A program made the translations under genes and the position numbers. The notes below the pieces were generated by a model. That model was not told the DNA's origin and made no database searches. It worked only from the letters and a program-made list of their open reading frames with translations. 64,000 nucleotides of DNA from Clavaria fumosa (Eukaryota; Basidiomycota; Agaricomycetes; Agaricales; Clavariaceae): NCBI GenBank assembly GCA_951802425.1, contig OX637804.1:558001-622000 (forward strand), given 5' to 3'. Of this stretch, positions 1 through 10,516 are shown piece by piece; position 1 is the first letter of the stretch, and each line of letters starts with the position of its first letter.

Positions 1-2476
1 GTTCTGGACGCGAGTGCGCAACGCAGTGGTTTCAGAAATATCGTCAAGGTGTTTGTCCCAATATTTTGCACAATACACCAGAAATTGGTGACGCTCAACA
101 GATTCGCCAGAAACGTCTACACAAAGGGGATCGACCAGGTTTCGATAGCGAGCCTGTGAAAGATACAAAAGGCACGCATCAACAATTGCATGGGGTGTGA
201 TATGCCGAGCAGGGTCGCGAAGACCATCGCTTAGAATGTCTGGATTTCGAATAAGAAAGTCGCGAATAGTCGAGTGAAAGAAGCGACAGGTATGGTCGTC
301 ATCGTGACCAGGGCTAGCTTGTTCTATGATCAAGGGCGAGAACAGCTTGCGCAGGAAACTGGGGAACGGTAGGTCAGCGGCAGCTGGGTATTCAGGTTTG
401 CTGCTTTCGAGCATCCAGATTGCTTCCCGGATCTCCGATAATCGCAGTGGCCGCCGGGCAAAGGTAATCAAGGCATATAATTTACTGCGGATACTCGTGA
501 GTATAGAACAATTCGTAAGCGGAAATATGGCACAAACCTTGCTAGCGATCGTTGGGGCTTCTCGATGCGCTGAAAGATTGTTCGATAATAACTATCCAGA
601 TCCAACGGCAAACCGTGCTGTATGAAAGCTTTCATCTTATTGAGACTGTGCATTTCTTCCGTCAATGCCTTGACCATCAAGCTCGCCCATAAGAAATTCC
701 CCTCTGCTCGCTTCGCCAGAACGCTCAAAATCTCAGCTTTATCCTTTTCGGACACTTCGAGAGCGTCGAGCTCGGGGATCGCACGAGAAAGATAGTATGC
801 GACATCGCTTGTGACGTGATCTTTGATGTCAAAGAGGAACTCACTGAGCTTCTGGTATATGCAAGGCCGATCTTGGCTGCTGATCCACAGACGGGCCGAA
901 CGCGGGCTTTCCATACTCAAGACAATTAGGAAGCCAAGGAGAGCCTGAGTCTCTTCCCATCTGGTGCCCTCGGAAGCCTCATCCAGTCCATCAAGCATGA
1001 AATACGCCTTCGGTAGATTCTTGACGAGCAACCTGATTAAATCCTGAATGTTTTCCCTTGAGCCAGAGTCCCTTTGCGACGTGAAATATATGTCCTCTGA
1101 CACGACACGGGAGCACTTCCAGTAAGCTTCAAATAGTTGGACTGCAAGGACGCGTAAAATGTCGAGGGCAGTGTGGACATTGTCAAAACTGAAGAAGTAG
1201 TAGGCTGTAGCTGCTTTTAGGTCTGACGTCTCGATGAGTTTGATGGCGTGTGAGCAGAGGGTTGACTTTCCACCGCCAGGGTGCGCGCGTAGCCAGATTA
1301 TTGACGATTCGGTACTGTCACCGAGCCAAGATAGATAAGTGGAATCTGAAGGCAGCCAATCAAACGTCCCATCCGAGCGCTGATCAACTTGATGGCGATG
1401 GCGGTTCTGGTTCATTTCGTGAATTTTTCCAGGGCGAAGCCAATTGCAAACTTGGTAGTAACGGTCAGCTGCCGTGATTTTAGTCATCAGTGCCTAACTC
1501 GTCTGATGGTGACAGTGGCGTAGTTGCTCACTTTGGCGGTCAGTCTGCTGCTGTTCTCTCCATTCTGCATTCGCGATACGCTCCTTCTGCTCGGCTGATC
1601 TGTGTAGGCTCGCTTCTAGTCGCTCGCGCTCATTAATGGATCTTTCGTCCTTGGCCTTGCATCCTTCGATGATACCAGCGAAACTCTCTATCTCGTTGGC
1701 ATTGGCTTTCAAATCATCGACAATCTTCCTCAGTTTCTCTTTGCTGAATGAAAATGTTGCTCGGATGAGAGAGCTAAAAACTGCGGAGGGTGGGAACCAG
1801 GCATAAGAGTCTGAGTCCTCGCTGATGCGACGTGGCGACATACTGCAGCGATCGCATTCCTTATCAACTCGGCTCCAGAACCGAAGCATGCTGATGTACG
1901 ACTGCACCAACAGCTCTTGCATCTGCGGAGAATCTCCATACAACGATTCGTATTGTGTAACCCGCTGAAGCTGCGACGTAAGAGATCTAACTTCGTCCTT
2001 AATCGTCTCGAATAGGCCCAGAAATCGACTGGCACCCTGTGTCACATCTCTCAACCTGGGCCGAAAATCCATGAAGCAGAGCCAGCCTACATCGAGCACG
2101 AGTTTTAATGCCCCCCAAATTATGGAAATCGGCGTTAGGCCAACAGCTATCATCGAAAATCAAAATGATCGGCGCGGCAGCCACATTGGCGCGTTGTGGT
2201 AATGCAGTCAGTAAGACAACACACGCATCAGATGAAACCGCGCGACCGACCGAGTGCCTTGATGATGTCTTCCAAGTCATTCATGACAAGTACAGTGGGC
2301 CCGAGAACCTTCCTAATGATCTTTTTGGAACTCTGTTGTTCAGCCTTTGAAATGGCTTCATGAATGGCATCCGGGGAGATCGTATTGCGCTGACAATCGA
2401 TGATAAACTTGCGCTTGCGTTTTTTCTCAGGCAGCCCTTTGAGATAGTCTTCGAACGCTTGTTGGAAGGCCGTCAT
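1..2476 (-). CDS. NACHT-domain NLR-like receptor, 3' end outside window
   Basis: Predicted intracellular STAND receptor. Exons read complement(join(<1..484, 538..1468, 1532..2146, 2251..2476)) with matching phases; introns are 53, 63 and 104 bp, the last with a weak GTCGGT donor. The first 75 residues (MTAFQQAFEDYLKGL...) and the IIWGALKLVLDVG segment resemble the fungal Goodbye-type N-terminal helical domain. A charged, coiled-coil-like stretch leads to the NACHT domain: Walker A HPGGGKST near residue 345, Walker B FMLDGLDEA near 435, and a FHSTIRDFL motif typical of the winged-helix part of basidiomycete NACHT proteins. The family is thought to sense non-self or stress and trigger defence or cell death. 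The C-terminal sensor (often WD40, ANK or TPR) lies beyond base 1. The start ATG at 2476 is the first in frame and is head-to-head with the AAA ATPase. Family assignment is firm; exon 1 splice is inferred. Confidence 0.85.
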
Positions 2477-2739
2477 TTGGCTACGTGGGTAAATGGTTAT
2501 AAAAACGCATCACAGCAGTTTACGGTACACATGCCTGACTTCACTAAGTGAAGAAGATGCCGACATGTAAAACGAAGAGGTGGGGACGACTGGAAGATTG
2601 ACTGTCAATGTACGACAAAGAAGATATGCCCATTTGGTGTTCGTTCTCGCGCCCGGCGTCTGCTTATCGATAAGTCATTTTTTCAACCGGTGGGACTTAA
2701 CTAGCCGAGCTTGAGGTTCGAGGTGACGAAGATTCCGCG
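2477..2739. promoter_or_regulatory. Shared divergent intergenic region, NLR / AAA ATPase
   Basis: 263 bp separate the start codons of the minus-strand NACHT gene and the plus-strand AAA ATPase, so both promoters and 5' leaders must lie here or overlap exons. I see no clear TATA box or repeat. Bidirectional control is an inference from spacing alone. Confidence 0.45.
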
Positions 2740-4991
2740 ATGAGCGCAACAGAGCAACAGTCGGACCGCCAGGGCGAAGTCACCCAGACCCCGAAACAGC
2801 AACCACACATTTTGCGTTACGATCAGTAGTGAGTTTTAACGCCGCATTTCACGCTTTTATCATCTGCGCTCAGACTATCCGACTACAGTTTTGACCTGTA
2901 AGACATCGTATAACTTCTACGGCGCGTTTGACGCTGGTATTGTGTAGGAGAACATTTGCACAGACACTGAGAAAAACCAAACCACCGAAGGTCAAGAAGA
3001 ATAAGCCAATCCTCCTCGTCCGTCGAATCATCGACTACAAGGGGCGACATGAAGACACTGCAATCGACATAAAAAGTCCAGCATTGACCGCCGTGCTTCT
3101 AGAAATCAACAGGGATGTACAAGGATTACGGCTCACCCAGGATCCCCCTTCTGTAAGGCATTCAGTACCCTGAGCATTTCGTGTCTTCATCACAAACCAC
3201 AGTCAAACCCTCATCTGTGGTTCCATTCGCATGCTGCACTCAAGGAAAAACTGGCGGAGGAGCAGATCAAGGATCCGCAGGATGTCGATCTTGTCGCCGG
3301 TCTCGAAACTGCCCTCCAATACATACAAGAAGATCTAGGATCGAAGATTGCTGACTTTGAGAGACTCTTGTCATTCGAAACGATCACATTCGACCTTCTT
3401 TGGGCTTTATTCGCGCCAAACACGCATGTATATCACCATCATGAGCTGACGGAGCAAGATCGAATTCTGCTTGTCCGGATCGTTTCCTATCGGCAGCGGG
3501 AAGATGATTCGCGCTATGTAAAGCTTATTTGCGATGTTATCACTTACGACGGCAAATCCACTGGGATGGCGAAAGACTCAGAGCTTGAAATAGACGATTT
3601 CGATGGAGCTTGCAAAATCAAGGATTTGGATGCGTTTCCGCTGAAGTACCATGCCGAGGCGACTGCAATTCGAGACCACGCAATCCGTAGAGGGAAACAG
3701 CTCACGCGAATGGTGGGACACGTCTACTACGAGATCAGCGGACCCGCAATGAGAGAGGTCATTGTGGAGAAGAAAGGGAAAAACGAGGCTGAGAGATTCA
3801 AATTCAATGTCAGATTGCTTCTCGTTTTCTTATGTCTCACGACTGATGCAGGCGAGGCGCAGAGTTTCGGGCGTGTGATGATTGATCCCAAGGGATTTCG
3901 TACGTTTGAGCCGAACTGCACCTACAACTTCAAAGTGCACCAGCACCTGAACCCGGCGAAGTTCACTGACGACGACTTCGCTATTTGCACCCCGATTGCT
4001 CTCGGTTTTTGTTTTGGCGCAAAGATGTGGGGTTGGTCTGCAGTACTTTTCTAGTCCCCAATTTGCGCTTGAACTTTCTGCTAAGGTGGATTTGCAATTG
4101 ATCGACTGGTGGATATTTCATGGGGACAAGATGCGTTTTGCTCCCTCGTTCTTAATGAGAAGCAAAAGACTCTCGTCCACTGCCTCGTTATGCAGCACAA
4201 GCGCCGCGCGGAAATGTTCGATGATGTGGTGAGCGGAAAAGGCAAAGGTCTAATCGGCCTGCTCTCCGGCAATCCGGGGTGCGGGAAAACCCTCACGGCT
4301 GAAGCTGTTGCCGAGATCACACACCGACCGCTGTATGCAGTCAGTGCCGGGGAGCTCGGAACAGTAGCCACCGACGTTGATAAAAATCTGACGAAGATCT
4401 TGGAGCTATCAAGGAGATGGGATGCGGTTCTGCTTCTCGACGAGGCAGAGGTATTCTTGCAAAGACGAAGCACGACGGATATCAATAGGAATGCGCTGGT
4501 CTCGATTTTCTTGAGGCAGCTGGAGTATTACCAGGGGATCCTCATTCTCACGACCAACTTGATCGCGCAATGCGATCCTGCTTTTGAAAGTGGGCCTGTT
4601 CTACCTTGCTGTTGCGGTCGGCTTTTCAGACTGTTTTTTAGGCCGCATTCATTTTTCGATCAGTTATCCAGACCTTGGCTTCAAGTCTCGAAAAGCGATT
4701 TGGGCGATATTCATTGAAAAAGCAATGGGGGATTCGGATTCCAAATCTACAATTAGCGCAGATGATATTGACAAGTTTGCCAAGATTGAAATCAACGGTC
4801 GTCAGGTATCTTTTTTCCCTACGTCCATTGCACGCGAGGGCTGAGACTCGGTCCAGATCAAGAACGCCATCAGCAATGCGAAATCGATCGCTTTGGCAGA
4901 AGATTCGCCGCTGTCGACAGAGCACATCAGCACTGTGCTTGACGTCCTGAGTGATTGGAATACGGCCAAGCAAAAGTTGCTACCACAGTAA
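2740..4991 (+). CDS. AAA-family ATPase with N-terminal DUF7025-like region
   Basis: Exons join(2740..2828, 2889..2897, 2948..3152, 3203..3808, 3863..4031, 4086..4589, 4642..4805, 4857..4991) give an uninterrupted 626-residue protein; introns are 50-60 bp. The N-terminal half (FDLLWALFAPNTHVYHHHEL..., VKLICDVITYDG) matches the conserved region that precedes the AAA module in a large fungal family. The AAA module has Walker A GNPGCGKT (about residue 425), Walker B VLLLDEAEVF (about 475), and the ILTTNLIAQCDPAFESRIHFSI segment interrupted by an intron. Such proteins are predicted ATP-driven remodellers or unfoldases; substrate unknown. Two splice calls are less sure: a 9-nt micro-exon (2889..2897), required to keep frame, and an in-phase 54-bp intron (3809..3862) that, if retained, adds a hydrophobic insert. 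Divergent from the NLR gene. Confidence 0.85.
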
Positions 4992-5179
4992 TTACAGTAT
5001 GCCTGTATCGTTGTCCGTCCGGCACCCTCCGAATAGCACTGCTTTCCGCCGTTGTTTGGCGATGATTACCGTGTCACAACATCACCCCATCTCTTCCCTG
5101 CTGGCGTTGTTGGTTCAGCCGTTAGTCCTCATCGTTTCCCAGTATTACAGACGAACCATTGACACCAGTCGTGTCCTAG

Positions 5180-5836
5180 ATGCCCCCTCCCACTTCAACT
5201 TCAACTTCCAGCTCCAGTACCACCTCCCGAATTCCCCAGACAGCTCCGGCAGGTGGGCTCACCATCACCCAGCCTCCTCAGACTGCCGTATCTTTCTTCA
5301 AAATTGCCCCGGGGCATCAAATAACTTTCGCATGGAACTTTACTTCGCTTCTCGTCACTCCCACCCATCTCACGGTCTCAGCCGTGTGTGATAACGGGAA
5401 CACCTATCCTGTTGGTCCGACCGACGGGATCATCCCCGGCACGGCAACGAGTGTCGTATGGGACCCGTATGCATACGACCAAGCAAACCAGAACACACCG
5501 CTGGCGGTCGCAAGCTACACCCTGCGTATATGGGGTGATAGAGGGCCGAACGCCCCCAGGTCGCCCGGTCAGCTAGAGCCGAACAGCGCCTTAAAGTTTG
5601 CGTTGTACACACCCCAGCCATACACGCCAATCGACAGCGGTCAGTGTCATGCTTTGTCAAAACATGATTGTCCCATATGAATCGTGAAATTCTGTCATGC
5701 AGGTTGGCAGTGCTCAGGCTGCCGTAGCAGTTCGCTGTCAGCATATACGACCCACCCCGCATTCACGGGCATCCTGATTACACTCCTTGTCATGTTTCTG
5801 TCCGGTTTCAACCTTTTGCGACATCCTTTACGCTAG
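5180..5836 (+). CDS. Small Ser/Thr-rich cell-surface protein (DUF7137-like), 5' end uncertain
   Basis: Two exons, join(5180..5639, 5703..5836), with a 63-bp GT-AG intron, encode at least 197 residues. After a Thr/Ser-rich stretch comes a compact conserved domain (LTITQPPQTA, FFKIAPG, ITFAWNFTSLLVTPTHL, AVCDNGNTYPVGPTDG, SVVWDPYAY, ALYTPQPYTP), the pattern of basidiomycete proteins listed as DUF7137, from memory. The end has a WQCSGC motif and a hydrophobic segment (TGILITLLVMFLSGFNLL) that would anchor it in a membrane or serve as a GPI signal. An in-frame stop lies directly upstream of the ATG, and the bases just before it end in AG, so a first exon with a signal peptide probably exists between 5062 and 5120; a GTTAGT donor at 5121 fits, but the phase does not work from the ATG at 5062. 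Function unknown, probably wall or surface. Confidence 0.7.
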
Positions 5837-6077
5837 GACACAAGCGCCGTACGAAGGGTTTTCTGCTGCGATCTCGGACTACGTTTTTTTCCTTGTGTCT
5901 TTCTGCATAATTACATCTCTACATACGTGCACGGACTCGAATCATGTCATACACTATACAGTACTCTTTAGATGGACATGGCGTCCATTGCGCTTGTGGA
6001 AGTCTCTGCGTGTCATGTGAGGACGAGCTTGCCCTCGTTCCTCCGCGCTAAGCTTACCCCTCTGTTCGCGACCCAGT

Positions 6078-7878
6078 ATGTCGCCATGGGCGTTCAACCT
6101 GAGAAGTGCGGACGTCGACAGCTCTGACGACTCTGACTCTGAAATAAATGTTCCAACGACGTGCATCGCCGCAGAGTCTTGTGTCTCGGACAGCCTCCAC
6201 GACCTCGACATCTCTACACGTGCCGAGACAGCAAAGTACAAGCCCAACCCATGGACCATCGCCAAGATCAACGCTTTGTCGCGGCGGACAGCTGGAGCTC
6301 AGAAAAGCACGACAGAAACGCCCACCATCGATGCTAGGTCTAGCCTGGGCTCTGGTAAAGGCCTTGGGAGGCAGCACAAGGCGACAATACCTGACTTTTT
6401 CAACGCTCAAGCGCAGTTGCGCGCACCTCAGTGCAAGACGAGAAGCCCTGCTCGGCCCATTGTTGCCCCATCAGGCCATCGGCCAGACGTTGCTAGTGGT
6501 CCACTGGGCCAACAGACTCCCTCAGATTCAGGTCTCCAAGGCTCCTCGCGACGCGGCTTGACGCATACAGCCCATCAGCAATCTGGTGTCCCAGTTCCCA
6601 ATATCGCGGAGGCCGTCTCACCGTCTTGTGCTTCAGCTCGCGCTATTCGTTGCTCTCCTAGTGTATCTGTGTCTGTTCCCTTTCATTCGTTCGGTCATGC
6701 TATCCCTCGTTCTCTCAGTCCATCCCTGTCTCGCGCGACTCAAACCCGCTCTTTCCTCGCGCCACTGTCGTCGCCACTACCTCGCATTGACAGACTCGCC
6801 GCTCGCCCTAACGCTCATGCTTGCTCCTCTCCTGCTTATCCGTACCGTAGATTCCCAAATGCTTTTCTGCCTCGCGTCTCTCTACGTGAACGTCCTAGCT
6901 TCCCAAACGAAGGTAAGCAGGACTGCGACGTAGATGGGATGGAATCCAGCACATGTGCGACCCCTGCATTCACGTTAGCGGCCCACACCGAATCTGCCGA
7001 TCCGCCACACCCGAACAATACTGCGCCGCATCACGTTATCCCTCTTACAAGCCCGCGTCTGCGCCTTTCCTCGCAGGATCCCCCTGCTGCTCATTCCTGC
7101 TCCCATCCGGACGTGGCACCGCCCCCCCGCCGCAAATTGCCCTCCAAGACGATGGCGCTCGCGCCCGCAGCTCCTGCTCCTTCGTGTCTTAACGATGACG
7201 GCAACTCTCTATCTGACCCAGACGCGCAATGGTCGACGCTGCCGTCGGCCAAAAGGAACAAAAACAGCAACGACACGCGGGCGAGGCTTGGCGGCAGGTT
7301 CCGGGTGCCTGGAGTCGCGCAACGCCGGCAGCACCAGCAACAGGCGACCACCAACTCCGTAAAAGCACCTAGGAGGAGGGTGATCCTGTATCGACCGCCC
7401 CCACTTCCACTCGCGATGACGCATACGGATGAGTCAGATGGCATGCCCAATCTGGCCGCGCCTGAAGCGTCGTCGCCCACCCCTTGTAGAGATGTGGGCT
7501 CTTTGTCGGCCGCTGGCTTGGCCGACGATGCCGGTGGTCGCGCCCCGCAGAGCAGCCATTACAGTGCTGATGAGAACGACGCCCTGTCTGTCGTCGTCGA
7601 TACGCCTGCCCTCATCGCGCAGTACCCGCGCGCCAAGAGTCTCATGACGGAGGTACGTACATCCCCTCGGTGCTGACTCATTTCATTTCTGCCGGGCGAT
7701 GTAATGATGATGATGACCTGGGAACGACCAGCGCCGGCGTCGTGCGACCGGGGTGTGGGACCTCCTTGGCCTCGAGAGCTGTGGGGTCGTGCACGGCGGT
7801 GACGTGGGCGAAGTGAGCATTGTGTCTTGGCAGGGAGGCGGGCACACAAAGGATAACATCGACGTTAAGAAGCAGTAG
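6078..7878 (+). CDS. Disordered protein with NPWTIAKINA motif, function unknown
   Basis: Exons 6078..7652 and 7732..7878 (79-bp intron, GTACGT donor, phase 0) give 573 residues. Most of it is Ser/Pro/Ala-rich low complexity and predicted disorder. Two parts look constrained: an acidic N-terminal patch (DSSDDSDSE) followed by KYKPNPWTIAKINALSR at about residues 54-70, which I recall from other Agaricomycete hypothetical proteins, and the spliced C-terminus RRRATGVWDLLGLESCGVV...VSWQGGG. Basic clusters such as KRNK and RRRVILYRP could be nuclear targeting signals. No catalytic domain is visible. The C-terminal exon is supported by clean splicing rather than by length. Confidence 0.65.
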
Positions 7879-8314
7879 AAGTGGTGGAGTCTGTGCCCAT
7901 GCTGCTTGCTAGCATTCTCTCAATAGCATTATTACTGTAAACGTCGTTTGACTTCCACAAGAAATTTGCTGTGAGGCTGGGAAGTGCGCAAGACGTGGTG
8001 GAGGTAAAAAGGTGGGATTGCGTTCTACTTGCGGTAGCAACAGCACCGATTTTCATGGAATCACCATTCCTTCACACCGCTAATCCTTTACGAGTCATCA
8101 GAATCGTTTTCGATCTGACAACCAGAGGACAACCTTTGAAGATAGATTTCGAAGGCGCGAGGCTCATGTGAATTAGACTCGCAACTTCGATGAAACTTGG
8201 CATTGCGATCAAATTTTTGAAACGGTGTAGCAGCATCCATGATAACAAGGTCGACTATGAATACAAGTTGAAGTTGGTGGCTTTATCGGAAAGAGGTCTA
8301 GATCTTGGCTGATT
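7879..8314. other. Tail-to-tail intergenic region
   Basis: 436 bp between the stop codons of the disordered protein gene (plus) and the pseudokinase gene (minus). I see only short spurious reading frames and no repeat; it probably holds the two 3' untranslated regions. Confidence 0.5.
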
Positions 8315-10379
8315 TCAGAATCCTCTGGCAGAACTTGCATAATGTTTGGCGAGCTTAGTGTACGCCAAGGCTGTCTCTCTCAGAGCCAGATTTACCCCTG
8401 CGTCAGCGGCAGGTTGCAAATACGACAGTGCTACTCGTGCGCGTTCAACTGTAGCGATGGCACAAGACGTTTATAGGTGGATGGAATAAAATAAACGGAA
8501 TGACGAACCTTCTGGAGGGAGCGCGGGGCCCACGTATTCAGAGCTCTCGACACGATATTCATCCACAGGCAGGAGTTCCCACCAGATAGCAGCTCCGAGG
8601 AGAGATGAGGACAATACATCGTTTCGCGCGATAGCAGCCTCGTGAAGCATGACTGCATGGTCGCCTGGAACATCATCGGCGGCATGGTGTTTCCTCTTGG
8701 CCTCAAGTTTCGTCAGAACGGAATCTTTGACGTCGTCTGGCACTTCCGTAATGAGTGCGGGGCCATCGTTACTTGTCTTGTGGGCAAAAATATCGAGCAG
8801 TCGCTGCTCTAAGTATTTTGCTTGAGGGCGTAGCTGCGGGGTCCGGTTCCAGCATCCAGACACGATCGAATATACGTCTTTAATATCTGGCGGATAAGCA
8901 CCGTCAGGCCATGGCGAGCCACCGTCTGCCAAACGCTGGCGAATGGCATCCTGTTTCTCGTGCAAAGTTGCTGGCGAGGTTGAGAAGGGAAATGTTCTTG
9001 TGAACCACTCCCAAAGCAAGACTCCGAGGCTGGTATGGCAATCGCGCCGTCACAGAACGGTTTTGGTGTGTCGAGTGCCGGATTTGCACTCACCTCCAGA
9101 TATCCGAGTAGGTCGAATGCATACTCTCCTTCCAGTATTCTGGAGCCTCGAACCGAACATCGTGGGCTTCAAAGGCAGTAGCGTCGACAAGCTGCAGAAA
9201 GAAGAAGTCAGGCTAATAAAAAAGGATTAGTACGAATATAACGCTCGCTAACCCTCCTCGCTTGTTCTAAGTTCGTCAAACACGGTTGCAGCCTTCCCCC
9301 TTCAAGCTCTAAGACCACGACGTTTGCATCGCTGAGGCTCTTGATAACGATTCCCGCCGAGTGGAGATAGGCAACAGCATGCGCCAGTTCATATGCAAAT
9401 CGTAAGCAGGCGAGTGGTTCATAAGGTCGAGGGCTTTGGATTGCTGCAGCCAACGTCTTGTCCTCACTCAAATCCTGCATCACCGCAAACCGCTTGCCAC
9501 GCATTTCGGCAATGCCATAGAAAGCCTGGACGAGAGTGCCACTCGAGATGCATTCGTAGATTTCGGTGTGCCTTGAACCCCATCCACCCCTTATTTCGTC
9601 ACTTTGAACTTCCTTGCAGATAACGCGTCCAACATCCTCCAACCTTCCACGATAATCATATGATCCCTCCAATTGGCCAGTGATACTCAGACGGGGATCA
9701 CCGTCACGAAAGTTGATACGGTTTGCAACGATCTCTTCGTCATTTCGACGTTGACTCTCGAGGTGTTTCTCCAGAAGCTGGAAGTTGGCTCTTTGCCGCT
9801 GCGCAATCTCGTCGGATCTTTCAATCAGAATTTGAAGACTCTGCCAGATAGCATCTGTCTTGGCATCTGTCTTGTCTTGTGTCTTCAGGAGGCTGTGTAA
9901 TTCTCGTCTGATCCCAACCTATGCGCATGAAGACATGACCCCAGATCGCTTGTGACACTCTGCACCGACAATACACTCACGATATTTGATATCATACACA
10001 CAGTAATCCACTCAAAAAGTTTATGCTTCAATTTTGCCAGCCTTCGAGTGTAAAAATAGTCTACCCCTCGCTGAAGAACCCCTTTTTGGCACTTCAGGAC
10101 AGCCTGGTGGAGTTCCGTGACAGTAGTCCTCACGGCTGTGAAGGTTTCCTGAAGGTCTGGGTTTGCTTTCTGCAGTGCATTAATCTGGCTCTCCACGAGA
10201 GCAGAAGTATCTCCGTCCGTGATGTTATCGGCTTCGATGATCTTGAGTAGCAGTGCGACCATCTCTCCCAGCTCCGTGCATTCCTGTTTGAATTGACATG
10301 CTTGCTTGATGCCGTCGATTATTAGTCGCAGCGTTTGGATACACGAGATGACGCCCAGTACTATTGCGAAAGGTTCCAT
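8315..10379 (-). CDS. Pseudokinase with N-terminal HeLo/MLKL-like helical domain
   Basis: Five exons, complement(join(8315..8448, 8509..9029, 9094..9191, 9253..9918, 9981..10379)), introns 60-64 bp, give exactly 606 codons. Residues 1-133 begin MEPFAIVLGVISCIQTLRL and are amphipathic and all-helical, like the Helo_like_N / four-helix domains of fungal cell-death proteins. A second helical stretch (about 134-220) links to a kinase fold: APEYW and YSDIWSLGVLLWEWF are intact, but the catalytic loop reads VIKSLSDANVVV, where HRD Asp is Ser, and the DFG site reads LTNLEQAR. I also see no clear glycine loop. It is therefore predicted inactive as a kinase. The order helical bundle - linker - pseudokinase parallels animal and plant MLKL, the necroptosis executioner. 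The C-terminus is helical and unknown. Divergent from an active-looking kinase. Domain order is seen; death-effector role is inference. Confidence 0.75.
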
Positions 10380-10516
10380 GGTGAGTTATTCCACTCGTAG
10401 GCGTCAAAGCAGTAGATAAGCGCTCAAAATTTCCGGAATCAGATGGGATGACGGATGTGCCTTGGCGTCTATCAGATCATCAATTATATCCAAGAGTCCA
10501 TACACATTACTCAACC
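10380..10516. promoter_or_regulatory. Short divergent promoter region of the kinase pair
   Basis: 137 bp lie between the start codon of the pseudokinase (10379) and the preferred start of the kinase (10517, context CAACCATGA). An alternative upstream ATG at 10448 would shorten the gap to 68 bp. Such spacing suggests shared control elements. No specific site could be recognised. Confidence 0.5.
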
